This document shows positions 39,689 through 54,492 of a DNA stretch of 64,000 nucleotides, one piece after another. The notes under the pieces are model-generated. The model was not told the origin of the DNA and did not search any database. It saw only the letters and a list, made by a program, of their open reading frames with translations. The stretch lies in contig OZ059894.1 of assembly GCA_964057225.1 (NCBI GenBank), forward strand, positions 186,001 through 250,000. The letters run 5' to 3'. The position numbers were made by a program, and so were the translations under genes. Source of the stretch: Auanema rhodensis. Taxonomy: Eukaryota; Nematoda; Chromadorea; Rhabditida; Rhabditidae. Within the stretch, counting starts at the first letter, position 1. Each line of letters opens with the position of its first letter.

Positions 39689-42600
39689 ATATGGACATGG
39701 GGAATCTAATTTTGAAAACCGCATCTCTTTATCGTTCACGTGAAGCGAGTTACATACCAAGTGCACATCACGTGTACATTTAATTAGCATAAATTAAAGT
39801 TCACGTAAATTTCAAAGTCATGGTTACCATGCACCAATATCAATAAAAATTTGTTTTTAGACTAATATGTACATGGGGAATCTTATTTTGAAAACCGCAT
39901 CTCTTTATCTTTCACGTGAAGCGAGTTACATACCAAGTGCACATCACGTGTACATTTAATTAGCATAAATTAAAGTTCACGTAAATTTCAAAGTCATGGT
40001 TACCATGCACCAATATCAATAAAAATTTGTTTTTAGACTAATATGGAGATGAGGAATCTTATTTTGAAAACCGCATCTCTTTATCTTTCACGTGAAGCGA
40101 GTTACATACCAAGTGCACATCACGTGTACATTTAATTAGCATAAATTAAAGTTCACGTAAATTTCAAAGTCATGGTTACCATGCACCAATATCAATAAAA
40201 ATTTGTTTTTAGACTAATATGGAGATGAGGAATCTAATTTTGAAAACCGCATCTCTTTATCTTTCACGTGAAGCGAGTTACATACCAAGTGCACATCACG
40301 TGTACATTTAATTAGCATAAATTAAAGTTCACGTTAATTTCAAAGTCATGGTTACCATGCACCAATATCAATAAAAATTTGTTTTTAGACTAATATGGAC
40401 ATGGGGAATCTTATTTTGAAAACCGCATATCTTTATCTTTCACGTGAAGCGAGTTACATACCAAGTGCACATCACGTGTACATTTAATTAGCATAAATTA
40501 AAGTTCACGTAAATTTCAAAGTCATGGTTACCATGAACCAATATCAATGAAAATTTGTTTTTAGACTAATATGGACATGGGGAATCTAATTTTGAAAACC
40601 GCATCTCTTTATCTTTCACGTGAAGCGAGTTACATACCAAGTGCACATCACGTGTACATTTAATTAGCATAAATTAAAGTTCACGTTAATTTCAAAGTCA
40701 TGGTTACCATGCACCAATATCAATAAAAATTTGTTTTTAGACTAATATGGACATGAGGAATCTAATTTTGAAAACCGCATCTCTTTATCTTTCACGTGAA
40801 GCGAGTTACATACCAAGTGCACATCACGTGTACATTTAATTAGCATAAATTAAAGTTCACGTAAATTTCAAAGTCATGGTTACCATGCACCAATATCAAT
40901 AAAAATTTGTTTTTAGACTAATATGGACATGGGGAATCTAATTTTGAAAACCGCATCTCTTTATCTTTCACGTGAAGCGAGTTACATACCAAGTGCACAT
41001 CACGTGTACATTTAATTAGCATAAATTAAAGTTCACGTAAATTTCAAAGTCATGGTTACCATGCACCAATATCAATAAAAATTTGTTTTTAGACTAATAT
41101 GGAGATGAGGAATCTAATTTTGAAAACCGCATCTCTTTATCTTTCACGTGAAGCGAGTTACATACCAAGTGCACATCACGTGTACATTTAATTAGCATAA
41201 ATTAAAGTTCACGTTAATTTCAAAGTCATGGTTACCATGCACCAATATCAATAAAAATTTGTTTTTAGACTAATATGGACATGGGGAATCTTATTTTGAA
41301 AACCGCATATCTTTATCTTTCACGTGAAGCGAGTTACATACCAAGTGCACATCACGTGTACATTTAATTAGCATAAATTAAAGTTCACGTAAATTTCAAA
41401 GTCATGGTTACCATGAACCAATATCAATGAAAATTTGTTTTTAGACTAATATGGACATGGGGAATCTAATTTTGAAAACCGCATCTCTTTATCTTTCACG
41501 TGAAGCGAGTTACATACCAAGTGCACATCACGTGTACATTTAATTAGCATAAATTAAAGTTCACGTTAATTTCAAAGTCATGGTTACCATGCACCAATAT
41601 CAATAAAAATTTGTTTTTAGACTAATATGGACATGGGGAATCCAATTTTAAAAACCGCATCTCTTTATCTTTCACGTGAAGCGAGTTACATACCAAGTGC
41701 ACATCACGTGTACATTTAATTAGCATAAATTAAAGTTCACGTAAATTTCAAAGTCATGGTTACCATGAACCAATATCAATGAAAATTTGTTTTTAGACTA
41801 ATATGGACATGGGGAATCTAATTTTGAAAACCGCATCTCTTTATCGTTCACGTGAAGCGAGTTACATACGAAGTGCACATCACGTGTACATTTAATTAGC
41901 ATAAATTAAAGTTCACGTAAATTTCAAAGTCATGGTTACCATGCACCAATATCAATAAAAATTTGTTTTTAGACTAATATGGACATGGGGAATCTAATTT
42001 TGAAAACCGCATCTCTTTATCTTTCACGCGAAGCGAGTTACATACCAAGTGCACATCACGTGTACATTTAATTAGCATAAATTAAAGTTCACGTAAATTT
42101 CAAAGTCATGGTTACCATGCACCAATATCAATAAAAATTTGTTTTTAGACTAATATGTACATGGGGAATCTTATTTTGAAAACCGCATCTCTTTATCTTT
42201 CACGTGAAGCGAGTTACATACCAAGTGCACATCACGTGTACATTTAATTAGCATAAATTAAAGTTCACGTAAATTTCAAAGTCATGGTTACCATGCACCA
42301 ATATCAATAAAAATTTGTTTTTAGACTAATATGGAGATGAGGAATCTAATTTTGAAAACCGCATCTCTTTATCTTTCACGTGAAGCGAGTTACATACCAA
42401 GTGCACATCACGTGTACATTTAATTAGCATAAATTAAAGTTCACGTAAATTTCAAAGACATGGTTACCATGAACCAATATCAATGAAAATTTGTTTTCAG
42501 ACTAATATGGACATGGGGAATCTAATTTTGAAAACCGCATCTCTTTATCGTTCACGTGAAGCGAGTTACATACCAAGTGCACATCACGTGTACATTTAAT

Positions 42601-45600
42601 TAGCATAAATTAAAGTTCACGTAAATTTCAAAGTCATGGTTACCATGCACCAATATCAATAAAAATTTGTTTTTAGACTAATATGTACATGGGGAATCTT
42701 ATTTTGAAAACCGCATCTCTTTATCTTTCACGTGAAGCGAGTTACATACCAAGTGCACATCACGTGTACATTTAATTAGCATAAATTAAAGTTCACGTAA
42801 ATTTCAAAGTCATGGTTACCATGCACCAATATCAATAAAAATTTGTTTTTAGACTAATATGGAGATGAGGAATCTAATTTTGAAAACCGCATCTCTTTAT
42901 CTTTCACGTGAAGCGAGTTACATACCAAGTGCACATCACGTGTACATTTAATTAGCATAAATTAAAGTTCACGTTAATTTCAAAGTCATGGTTACCATGC
43001 ACCAATATCAATAAAAATTTGTTTTTAGACTAATATGGACATGGGGAATCTTATTTTGAAAACCGCATATCTTTATCTTTCACGTGAAGCGAGTTACATA
43101 CCAAGTGCACATCACGTGTACATTTAATTAGCATAAATTAAAGTTCACGTAAATTTCAAAGTCATGGTTACCATGAACCAATATCAATGAAAATTTGTTT
43201 TTAGACTAATATGGACATGGGGAATCTAATTTTGAAAACCGCATCTCTTTATCTTTCACGTGAAGCGAGTTACATACCAAGTGCACATCACGTGTACATT
43301 TAATTAGCATAAATTAAAGTTCACGTTAATTTCAAAGTCATGGTTACCATGCACCAATATCAATAAAAATTTGTTTTTAGACTAATATGGACATGAGGAA
43401 TCTAATTTTGAAAACCGCATCTCTTTATCTTTCACGTGAAGCGAGTTACATACCAAGTGCACATCACGTGTACATTTAATTAGCATAAATTAAAGTTCAC
43501 GTAAATTTCAAAGTCATGGTTACCATGCACCAATATCAATAAAAATTTGTTTTTAGACTAATATGTACATGGGGAATCTTATTTTGAAAACCGCATCTCT
43601 TTATCTTTCACGTGAAGCGAGTTACATACCAAGTGCACATCACGTGTACATTTAATTAGCATAAATTAAAGTTCACGTAAATTTCAAAGTCATGGTTACC
43701 ATGCACCAATATCAATAAAAATTTGTTTTTAGACTAATATGGACATGGGGAATCTAATTTTGAAAACCGCATCTCTTTATCTTTCACGTGAAGCGAGTTA
43801 CATACCAAGTGCACATCACGTGTACATTTAATTAGCATAAATTAAAGTTCACGTAAATTTCAAAGTCATGGTTACCATGCACCAATATCAATAAAAATTT
43901 GTTTTTAGACTAATATGGAGATGAGGAATCTAATTTTGAAAACCGCATCTCTTTATCTTTCACGTGAAGCGAGTTACATACCAAGTGCACATCACGTGTA
44001 CATTTAATTAGCATAAATTAAAGTTCACGTTAATTTCAAAGTCATGGTTACCATGCACCAATATCAATAAAAATTTGTTTTTAGACTAATATGGACATGG
44101 GGAATCTTATTTTGAAAACCGCATATCTTTATCTTTCACGTGAAGCGAGTTACATACCAAGTGCACATCACGTGTACATTTAATTAGCATAAATTAAAGT
44201 TCACGTAAATTTCAAAGTCATGGTTACCATGAACCAATATCAATGAAAATTTGTTTTTAGACTAATATGGACATGGGGAATCTAATTTTGAAAACCGCAT
44301 CTCTTTATCTTTCACGTGAAGCGAGTTACATACCAAGTGCACATCACGTGTACATTCAATTAGCATAAATTAAAGTTCACGTAAATTTCAAAGACATGGT
44401 TACCATGAACCAATATCAATGAAAATTTGTTTTTAGACTAATATGGACATGGGGAATCTAATTTTGAAAACCGCATCTCTTTATCTTTCACGTGAAGCGA
44501 GTTACATACCAAGTGCACATCACGTGTACATTTAATTAGCATAAATTAAAGTTCACGTTAATTTCAAAGTCATGGTTACCATGCACCAATATCAATAAAA
44601 ATTTGTTTTTAGACTAATATGGACATGGGGAATCCAATTTTAAAAACCGCATCTCTTTATCTTTCACGTGAAGCGAGTTACATACCAAGTGCACATCACG
44701 TGTACATTTAATTAGCATAAATTAAAGTTCACGTAAATTTCAAAGTCATGGTTACCATGAACCAATATCAATGAAAATTTGTTTTTAGACTAATATGGAC
44801 ATGGGGAATCTAATTTTGAAAACCGCATCTCTTTATCTTTCACGTGAAGCGAGTTACATACCAAGTGCACATCACGTGTACATTCAATTAGCATAAATTA
44901 AAGTTCACGTAAATTTCAAAGACATGGTTACCATGAACCAATATCAATGAAAATTTGTTTTTAGACTAATATGGACATGGGGAATCTAATTTTGAAAACC
45001 GCATCTCTTTATCTTTCACGTGAAGCGAGTTACATACCAAGTGCACATCACGTGTACATTTAATTAGCATAAATTAAAGTTCACGTAAATTTCAAAGTCA
45101 TGGTTACCATGCACCAATATCAATAAAAAATTGTTTTTAGACTAATATGGACATGGGGAATCTAATTTTGAAAACCGCATCTCTTTATCTTTTACGTGAA
45201 GCGAGTTACATACCAAGTGCACATCACGTGTACATTTAATTAGCATAAATTAAAGTTCACGTTAATTTCAAAGTCATGGTTACCATGCACCAATATCAAT
45301 AAAAATTTGTTTTTAGACTAATATGGACATGGGGAATCTTATTTTGAAAACCGCATATCTTTATCTTTCACGTGAAGCGAGTTACATACCAAGTGCACAT
45401 CACGTGTACATTTAATTAGCATAAATTAAAGTTCACGTAAACTTCAAAGTCATGGTTACCATGCACCAATATCAATAAAAATTTGTTTTTAGACTAATAT
45501 GGACATGGGGAATCTTATTTTGAAAACCGCATCTCTTTATCTTTCACGTGAAGCGAGTTACATACCAAGTGCACATCACGTGTACATTTAATTAGCATAA

Positions 45601-48600
45601 ATTAAAGTTCACGTAAATTTCAAAGTCATGGTTACCATGCACCAATATCAATAAAAATTTGTTTTTAGACTAATATGGACATGGGGAATATAATTTTGAA
45701 AACCGCATCTCTTTATCTTTCACGTGAAGCGAGTTACATACCAAGTGCACATCACGTGTACATTTAATTAGCATAAATTAAAGTTCACGTAAATTTCAAA
45801 GTCATGGTTACCATGCACCAATATCAATAAAAATTTGTTTTTAGACTAATATGGACATGAGGAATCTAATTTTGAAAACCGCATCTCTTTATCTTTCACG
45901 TGAAGCGAGTTACATACCAAGTGCACATCACGTGTACATTTAATTAGCATAAATTAAAGTTCACGTAAATTTCAAAGTCATGGTTACCATGCACCAATAT
46001 CAATAAAAATTTGTTTTTAGACTAATATGTACATGGGGAATCTTATTTTGAAAACCGCATCTCTTTATCTTTCACGTGAAGCGAGTTACATACCAAGTGC
46101 ACATCACGTGTACATTTAATTAGCATAAATTAAAGTTCACGTAAATTTCAAAGTCATGGTTACCATGCACCAATATCAATAAAAATTTGTTTTTAGACTA
46201 ATATGGACATGGGGAATCTAATTTTGAAAACCGCATCTCTTTATCTTTCACGTGAAGCGAGTTACATACCAAGTGCACATCACGTGTACATTTAATTAGC
46301 ATAAATTAAAGTTCACGTAAATTTCAAAGTCATGGTTACCATGCACCAATATCAATAAAAATTTGTTTTTAGACTAATATGGAGATGAGGAATCTAATTT
46401 TGAAAACCGCATCTCTTTATCTTTCACGTGAAGCGAGTTACATACCAAGTGCACATCACGTGTACATTTAATTAGCATAAATTAAAGTTCACGTAAATTT
46501 CAAAGTTATGGTTACCATGCACCAATATCAATAAAAAATTGTTTTTAGACTAATATGGACATGGGAAATCTAATTTTGAAAACCGCATCTCTTTATCTTT
46601 CACGTGAAGCGAGTTACATACCAAGTGCACATCACGTGTACATTTAATTAGCATAAATTAAAGTTCACGTAAATTTCAAAGTCATGGTTACCATGAACCA
46701 ATATCAATAAAAGTTTGTTTTTAGACTAATATGGACATGGGGAATCAAATTTTGAAAACCGCATCTCTTTATCTTTCACGTGAAGCGAGTTACATACCAA
46801 GTGCACATCACGTGTACATTTAATTAGCATAAATTAAAGTTCACGTAAATTTCAAAGTCATGGTTACCATGCACCAATATCAATAAAAATTTGTTTTTAG
46901 ACTAATATGGACATGGGGAATCTAATTTTGAAAACCGCATCTCTTTATCTTTCACGTGAAGCGAGTTACATACCAAGTGCACATCACGTGTACATTTAAT
47001 TAGCATAAATTAAAGTTCACGTAAATTTCAAAGTCATGGTTACCATGAACCAATATCAATGAAAATTTGTTTTTAGACTAATATGGACATGGGGAATCAA
47101 ATTTTGAAAACCGCATCTCTTTATCTTTCACGTGAAGCGAGTTACATACCAAGTGCACATCACGTGTACATTTAATTAGCATAAATTAAAGTTCACGTAA
47201 ATTTCAAAGTCATGGTTACCATGAACCAATATCAATAAAAATTTGTTTTTAGACTAATATGGACATGGGGAATCTAATTTTGAAAACCGCATCTCTTTAT
47301 CTTTCACGTGAAGCGAGTTACATACCAAGTGCACATCACGTGTACATTTAATTAGCATAAATTAAAGTTCACGTAAATTTCAAAGACATGGTTACCATGA
47401 ACCAATATCAATGAAAATTTGTTTTTAGACTAATATGGACATGGGAAATCTAATTTTGAAAACCGCATCTCTTTATCTTTCACGTGAAGCGAGTTACATT
47501 CCAAGTGCACATCACGTGTACATTTAATTAGCATAAATTAAAGTTCACGTAAATTTCAAAGTCATGGTTACCATGCACCAATATCAATAAAAATTTGTTT
47601 TTAGACTAATATGGACATGGGGAATCTTATTTTGAAAACCGCATATCTTTATCTTTCACGTGAAGCGAGTTACATACCAAGTGCACATCACGTGTACATT
47701 TAATTAGCATAAATTAAAGTTCACGTAAACTTCAAAGTCATGGTTACCATGCACCAATATCAATAAAAATTTGTTTTTAGACTAATATGGACATGAGGAA
47801 TCTAATTTTGAAAACCGCATCTCTTTATCTTTCACGTGAAGCGAGTTACATACCAAGTGCACATCACGTGTACATTTAATTAGCATAAATTAAAGTTCAC
47901 GTAAATTTCAAAGACATGGTTACCATGAACCAATATCAATGAAAATTTGTTTTTAGACTAATATGGACATGGGGAATCTTATTTTGAAAACCGCATCTCT
48001 TTATCTTTCACGTGAAGCGAGTTACATACCAAGTGCACATCACGTGTACATTTAATTAGCATAAATTAAAGTTCACGTAAATTTCAAAGTCATGGTTACC
48101 ATGCACCAATATCAATAAAAATTTGTTTTTAGACTAATATGTACATGGGGAATCTTATTTTGAAAACCGCATCTCTTTATCTTTCACGTGAAGCGAGTTA
48201 CATACCAAGTGCACATCACGTGTACATTTAATTAGCATAAATTAAAGTTCACGTAAATTTCAAAGTCATGGTTACCATGAACCAATATCAATGAAAATTT
48301 GTTTTTAGACTAATATGGACATGGGGAATCAAATTTTGAAAACCGCATCTCTTTATCTTTCACGTGAAGCGAGTTACATACCAAGTGCACATCACGTGTA
48401 CATTTAATTAGCATAAATTGAAGTTCACGTAAATTTCAAAGTCATGGTTACCATGAACCAATATCAATAAAAATTTGTTTTTAGACTAATATGGACATGG
48501 GGAATCTAATTTTGAAAACCGCATCTCTTTATCTTTCACGTGAAGCGAGTTACATACCAAGTGCACATCACGTGTACATTTAATTAGCATAAATTAAAGT

Positions 48601-51600
48601 TCACGTAAATTTCAAAGACATGGTTACCATGAACCAATATCAATGAAAATTTGTTTTTAGACTAATATGGACATGGGGAATCTAATTTTGAAAACCGCAT
48701 CTCTTTATCTTTCACGTGAAGCGAGTTACATACCAAGTGCACATCACGTGTACATTTAATTAGCATAAATTAAAGTTCACGTAAATTTCAAAGTCATGGT
48801 TACCATGCACCAATATCAATAAAAATTTGTTTTTAGACTAATATGGACATGGGGAATCTTATTTTGAAAACCGCATATCTTTATCTTTCACGTGAAGCGA
48901 GTTACATACCAAGTGCACATCACGTGTACATTTAATTAGCATAAATTAAAGTTCACGTAAACTTCAAAGTCATGGTTACCATGCACCAATATCAATAAAA
49001 ATTTGTTTTTAGACTAATATGGACATGAGGAATCTAATTTTGAAAACCGCATCTCTTTATCTTTCACGTGAAGCGAGTTACATACCAAGTGCACATCACG
49101 TGTACATTTAATTAGCATAAATTAAAGTTCACGTAAATTTCAAAGTCATGGTTACCATGCACCAATATCAATAAAAATTTGTTTTTAGACTAATATGGAC
49201 ATGGGGAATCTAATTTTGAAAACCGCATCTCTTTATCTTTCACGTGAAGCGAGTTACATACCAAGTGCACATCACGTGTACATTTAATTAGCATAAATTA
49301 AAGTTCACGTAAATTTCAAAGTCATGGTTACCATGAACCAATATCAATGAAAATTTGTTTTTAGACTAATATGGACATGGGGAATCAAATTTTGAAAACC
49401 GCATCTCTTTATCTTTCACGTGAAGCGAGTTACATACCAAGTGCACATCACGTGTACATTTAATTAGCATAAATTAAAGTTCACGTAAATTTCAAAGTCA
49501 TGGTTACCATGAACCAATATCAATAAAAATTTGTTTTTAGACTAATATGGACATGGGGAATCTAATTTTGAAAACCGCATCTCTTTATCTTTCACGTGAA
49601 GCGAGTTACATTCCAAGTGCACATCACGTGTACATTTAATTAGCATAAATTAAAGTTCACGTAAATTTCAAAGTCATGGTTACCATGCACCAATATCAAT
49701 AAAAATTTGTTTTTAGACTAATATGGACATGGGGAATCTTATTTTGAAAACCGCATATCTTTATCTTTCACGTGAAGCGAGTTACATACCAAGTGCACAT
49801 CACGTGTACATTTAATTAGCATAAATTAAAGTTCACGTAAACTTCAAAGTCATGGTTACCATGCACCAATATCAATAAAAATTTGGTTTTAGACTAATAT
49901 GGACATGAGGAATCTAATTTTGAAAACCGCATCTCTTTATCTTTCACGTGAAGCGAGTTACATACCAAGTGCACATCACGTGTACATTTAATTAGCATAA
50001 ATTAAAGTTCACGTAAATTTCAAAGACATGGTTACCATGAACCAATATCAATGAAAATTTGTTTTTAGACTAATATGGACATGGGGAATCTTATTTTGAA
50101 AACCGCATCTCTTTATCTTTCACGTGAAGCGAGTTACATACCAAGTGCACATCACGTGTACATTTAATTAGCATAAATTAAAGTTCACGTAAATTTCAAA
50201 GTCATGGTTACCATACACCAATATCAATAAAAATTTGTTTTTAGACTAATATGTACATGGGGAATCTTATTTTGAAAACCGCATCTCTTTATCTTTCACG
50301 TGAAGCGAGTTACATACCAAGTGCACATCACGTGTACATTTAATTAGCATAAATTAAAGTTCACGTAAATTTCAAAGTCATGGTTACCATGAACCAATAT
50401 CAATGAAAATTTGTTTTTAGACTAATATGGACATGGGGAATCAAATTTTGAAAACCGCATCTCTTTATCTTTCACGTGAAGCGAGTTACATACCAAGTGC
50501 ACATCACGTGTACATTTAATTAGCATAAATTGAAGTTCACGTAAATTTCAAAGTCATGGTTACCATGAACCAATATCAATAAAAATTTGTTTTTAGACTA
50601 ATATGGACATGGGGAATCTAATTTTGAAAACCGCATCTCTTTATCTTTCACGTGAAGCGAGTTACATACCAAGTGCACATCACGTGTACATTTAATTAGC
50701 ATAAATTAAAGTTCACGTAAATTTCAAAGACATGGTTACCATGAACCAATATCAATGAAAATTTGTTTTTAGACTAATATGGACATGGGGAATCTAATTT
50801 TGAAAACCGCATCTCTTTATCTTTCACGTGAAGCGAGTTACATACCAAGTGCACATCACGTGTACATTTAATTAGCATAAATTAAAGTTCACGTAAATTT
50901 CAAAGTCATGGTTACCATGCACCAATATCAATAAAAATTTGTTTTTAGACTAATATGGACATGGGGAATCTTATTTTGAAAACCGCATATCTTTATCTTT
51001 CACGTGAAGCGAGTTACATACCAAGTGCACATCACGTGTACATTTAATTAGCATAAATTAAAGTTCACGTAAACTTCAAAGTCATGGTTACCATGCACCA
51101 ATATCAATAAAAATTTGTTTTTAGACTAATATGGACATGAGGAATCTAATTTTGAAAACCGCATCTCTTTATCTTTCACGTGAAGCGAGTTACATACCAA
51201 GTGCACATCACGTGTACATTTAATTAGCATAAATTAAAGTTCACGTAAATTTCAAAGTCATGGTTACCATGCACCAATATCAATAAAAATTTGTTTTTAG
51301 ACTAATATGGACATGGGGAATCTAATTTTGAAAACCGCATCTCTTTATCTTTCACGTGAAGCGAGTTACATACCAAGTGCACATCACGTGTACATTTAAT
51401 TAGCATAAATTAAAGTTCACGTAAATTTCAAAGTCATGGTTACCATGAACCAATATCAATGAAAATTTGTTTTTAGACTAATATGGACATGGGGAATCAA
51501 ATTTTGAAAACCGCATCTCTTTATCTTTCACGTGAAGCGAGTTACATACCAAGTGCACATCACGTGTACATTTAATTAGCATAAATTAAAGTTCACGTAA

Positions 51601-54492
51601 ATTTCAAAGTCATGGTTACCATGAACCAATATCAATAAAAATTTGTTTTTAGACTAATATGGACATGGGGAATCTAATTTTGAAAACCGCATCTCTTTAT
51701 CTTTCACGTGAAGCGAGTTACATACCAAGTGCACATCACGTGTACATTTAATTAGCATAAATTAAAGTTCACGTAAATTTCAAAGACATGGTTACCATGA
51801 ACCAATATCAATGAAAATTTGTTTTTAGACTAATATGGACATGGGAAATCTAATTTTGAAAACCGCATCTCTTTATCTTTCACGTGAAGCGAGTTACATT
51901 CCAAGTGCACATCACGTGTACATTTAATTAGCATAAATTAAAGTTCACGTAAATTTCAAAGTCATGGTTACCATGCACCAATATCAATAAAAATTTGTTT
52001 TTAGACTAATATGGACATGGGGAATCTTATTTTGAAAACCGCATATCTTTATCTTTCACGTGAAGCGAGTTACATACCAAGTGCACATCACGTGTACATT
52101 TAATTAGCATAAATTAAAGTTCACGTAAACTTCAAAGTCATGGTTACCATGCACCAATATCAATAAAAATTTGTTTTTAGACTAATATGGACATGAGGAA
52201 TCTAATTTTGAAAACCGCATCTCTTTATCTTTCACGTGAAGCGAGTTACATACCAAGTGCACATCACGTGTACATTTAATTAGCATAAATTAAAGTTCAC
52301 GTAAATTTCAAAGACATGGTTACCATGAACCAATATCAATGAAAATTTGTTTTTAGACTAATATGGACATGGGGAATCTAATTTTGAAAACCGCATCTCT
52401 TTATCGTTCACGTGAAGCGAGTTACATACGAAGTGCACATCACGTGTACATTTAATTAGCATAAATTAAAGTTCACGTAAATTTCAAAGTCATGGTTACC
52501 ATGCACCAATATCAATAAAAAATTGTTTTTAGACTAATATGGACATGGGGAATCTAATTTTGAAAACCGCATCTCTTTATCTTTCACGCGAAGCGAGTTA
52601 CATACCAAGTGCACATCACGTGTACATTTAATTAGCATAAATTAAAGTTCACTTTAATTTCAAAGTCATGGTTACCATGCACCAATATCAATAAAAATTT
52701 GTTTTTAGACTAATATGGACATGGGGAATCTTATTTTGAAAACCGCATCTCTTTATCTTTCACGTGAAGCGAGTTACATACCAAGTGCACATCACGTGTA
52801 CATTTAATTAGCATAAATTAAAGTTCACGTAAATTTCAAAGTCATGGTTACCATGCACCAATATCAATAAAAATTTGTTTTTAGACTAATATGTACATGG
52901 GGAATCTTATTTTGAAAACCGCATCTCTTTATCTTTCACGTGAAGCGAGTTACATACCAAGTGCACATCACGTGTACATTTAATTAGCATAAATTAAAGT
53001 TCACGTAAATTTCAAAGTCATGGTTACCATGAACCAATATCAATGAAAATTTGTTTTTAGACTAATATGGACATGGGGAATCAAATTTTGAAAACCGCAT
53101 CTCTTTATCTTTCACGTGAAGCGAGTTACATACCAAGTGCACATCACGTGTACATTTAATTAGCATAAATTGAAGTTCACGTAAATTTCAAAGTCATGGT
53201 TACCATGAACCAATATCAATGAAAATTTGTTTTTAGACTAATATGGACATGGGGAATCTAATTTTGAAAACCGCATCTCTTTATCTTTCACGTGAAGCGA
53301 GTTACATACCAAGTGCACATCACGTGTACATTTAATTAGCATAAATTAAAGTTCACGTAAATTTCAAAGACATGGTTACCATGAACCAATATCAATGAAA
53401 ATTTGTTTTTAGACTAATATGGACATGGGGAATCTAATTTTGAAAACCGCATCTCTTTATCTTTCACGTGAAGCGAGTTACATACCAAGTGCACATCACG
53501 TGTACATTTAATTAGCATAAATTAAAGTTCACGTAAATTTCAAAGTCATGGTTACCATGCACCAATATCAATAAAAATTTGTTTTTAGACTAATATGGAC
53601 ATGGGGAATCTTATTTTGAAAACCGCATCTCTTTATCTTTCACGTGAAGCGAGTTACATACCAAGTGCACATCACGTGTACATTTAATTAGCATAAATTA
53701 AAGTTCACGTAAATTTCAAAGTCATGGTTACCATGCACCAATATCAATAAAAATTTGTTTTTAGACTAATATGTACATGGGGAATCTTATTTTGAAAACC
53801 GCATCTCTTTATCTTTCACGTGAAGCGAGTTACATACCAAGTGCACATCACGTGTACATTTAATTAGCATAAATTAAAGTTCACGTAAATTTCAAAGTCA
53901 TGGTTACCATGAACCAATATCAATGAAAATTTGTTTTTAGACTAATATGGACATGGGGAATCAAATTTTGAAAACCGCATCTCTTTATCTTTCACGTGAA
54001 GCGAGTTACATACCAAGTGCACATCACGTGTACATTTAATTAGCATAAATTGAAGTTCACGTAAATTTCAAAGTCATGGTTACCATGAACCAATATCAAT
54101 AAAAATTTGTTTTTAGACTAATATGGACATGGGGAATCTAATTTTGAAAACCGCATCTCTTTATCTTTCACGTGAAGCGAGTTACATACCAAGTGCACAT
54201 CACGTGTACATTTAATTAGCATAAATTAAAGTTCACGTAAATATCAAAGACATGGTTACCATGAACCAATATCAATGAAAATTTGTTTTTAGACTAATAT
54301 GGACATGGGGAATCTAATTTTGAAAACCGCATCTCTTTATCTTTCACGTGAAGCGAGTTACATACCAAGTGCACATCACGTGTACATTTAATTAGCATAA
54401 ATTAAAGTTCACGTAAATTTCAAAGTCATGGTTACCATGCACCAATATCAATAAAAATTTGTTTTTAGACTAATATGGACATGGGGAATCTT
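39533..54492. repeat. Large tandem duplication, copy 2 (85 monomers, 14,960 bp)
   Basis: This copy starts inside the hybrid unit at 39513 and ends inside the unit at 54473, where the match to copy 1 stops. It holds eight units with no counterpart in copy 1, roughly 50570-51980. The only other difference I noticed is one unit: 37753 in copy 1 has cgttcac and catacgaag, while its partner at 52713 has tctt. Length and order are otherwise the same. The near identity implies a recent event or active homogenisation. Confidence 0.87.
50570..51980. repeat. Eight-unit segment present only in copy 2
   Basis: The units from 50601 to 51833 have no partner at the matching place in copy 1. They read: agaca; plain; catat+aaac; gagg; gaacc/atga; tcaa; agaca; gggaaatc+cattcc. 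The first six resemble the units at 34937-35992 and 48489-49544, and the last two those at 33705-34056 and 47257-47608. The segment is therefore itself a mosaic of material present elsewhere in the array. Confidence 0.75.

Noticed and set aside
25981-54492. Assembly artefact as the sole explanation of the large duplication
   Set aside because: The copies differ by an eight-unit length change and a converted unit, and the junction is a proper hybrid monomer. A collapse or duplication error would not produce these. Read-level confirmation is still needed.
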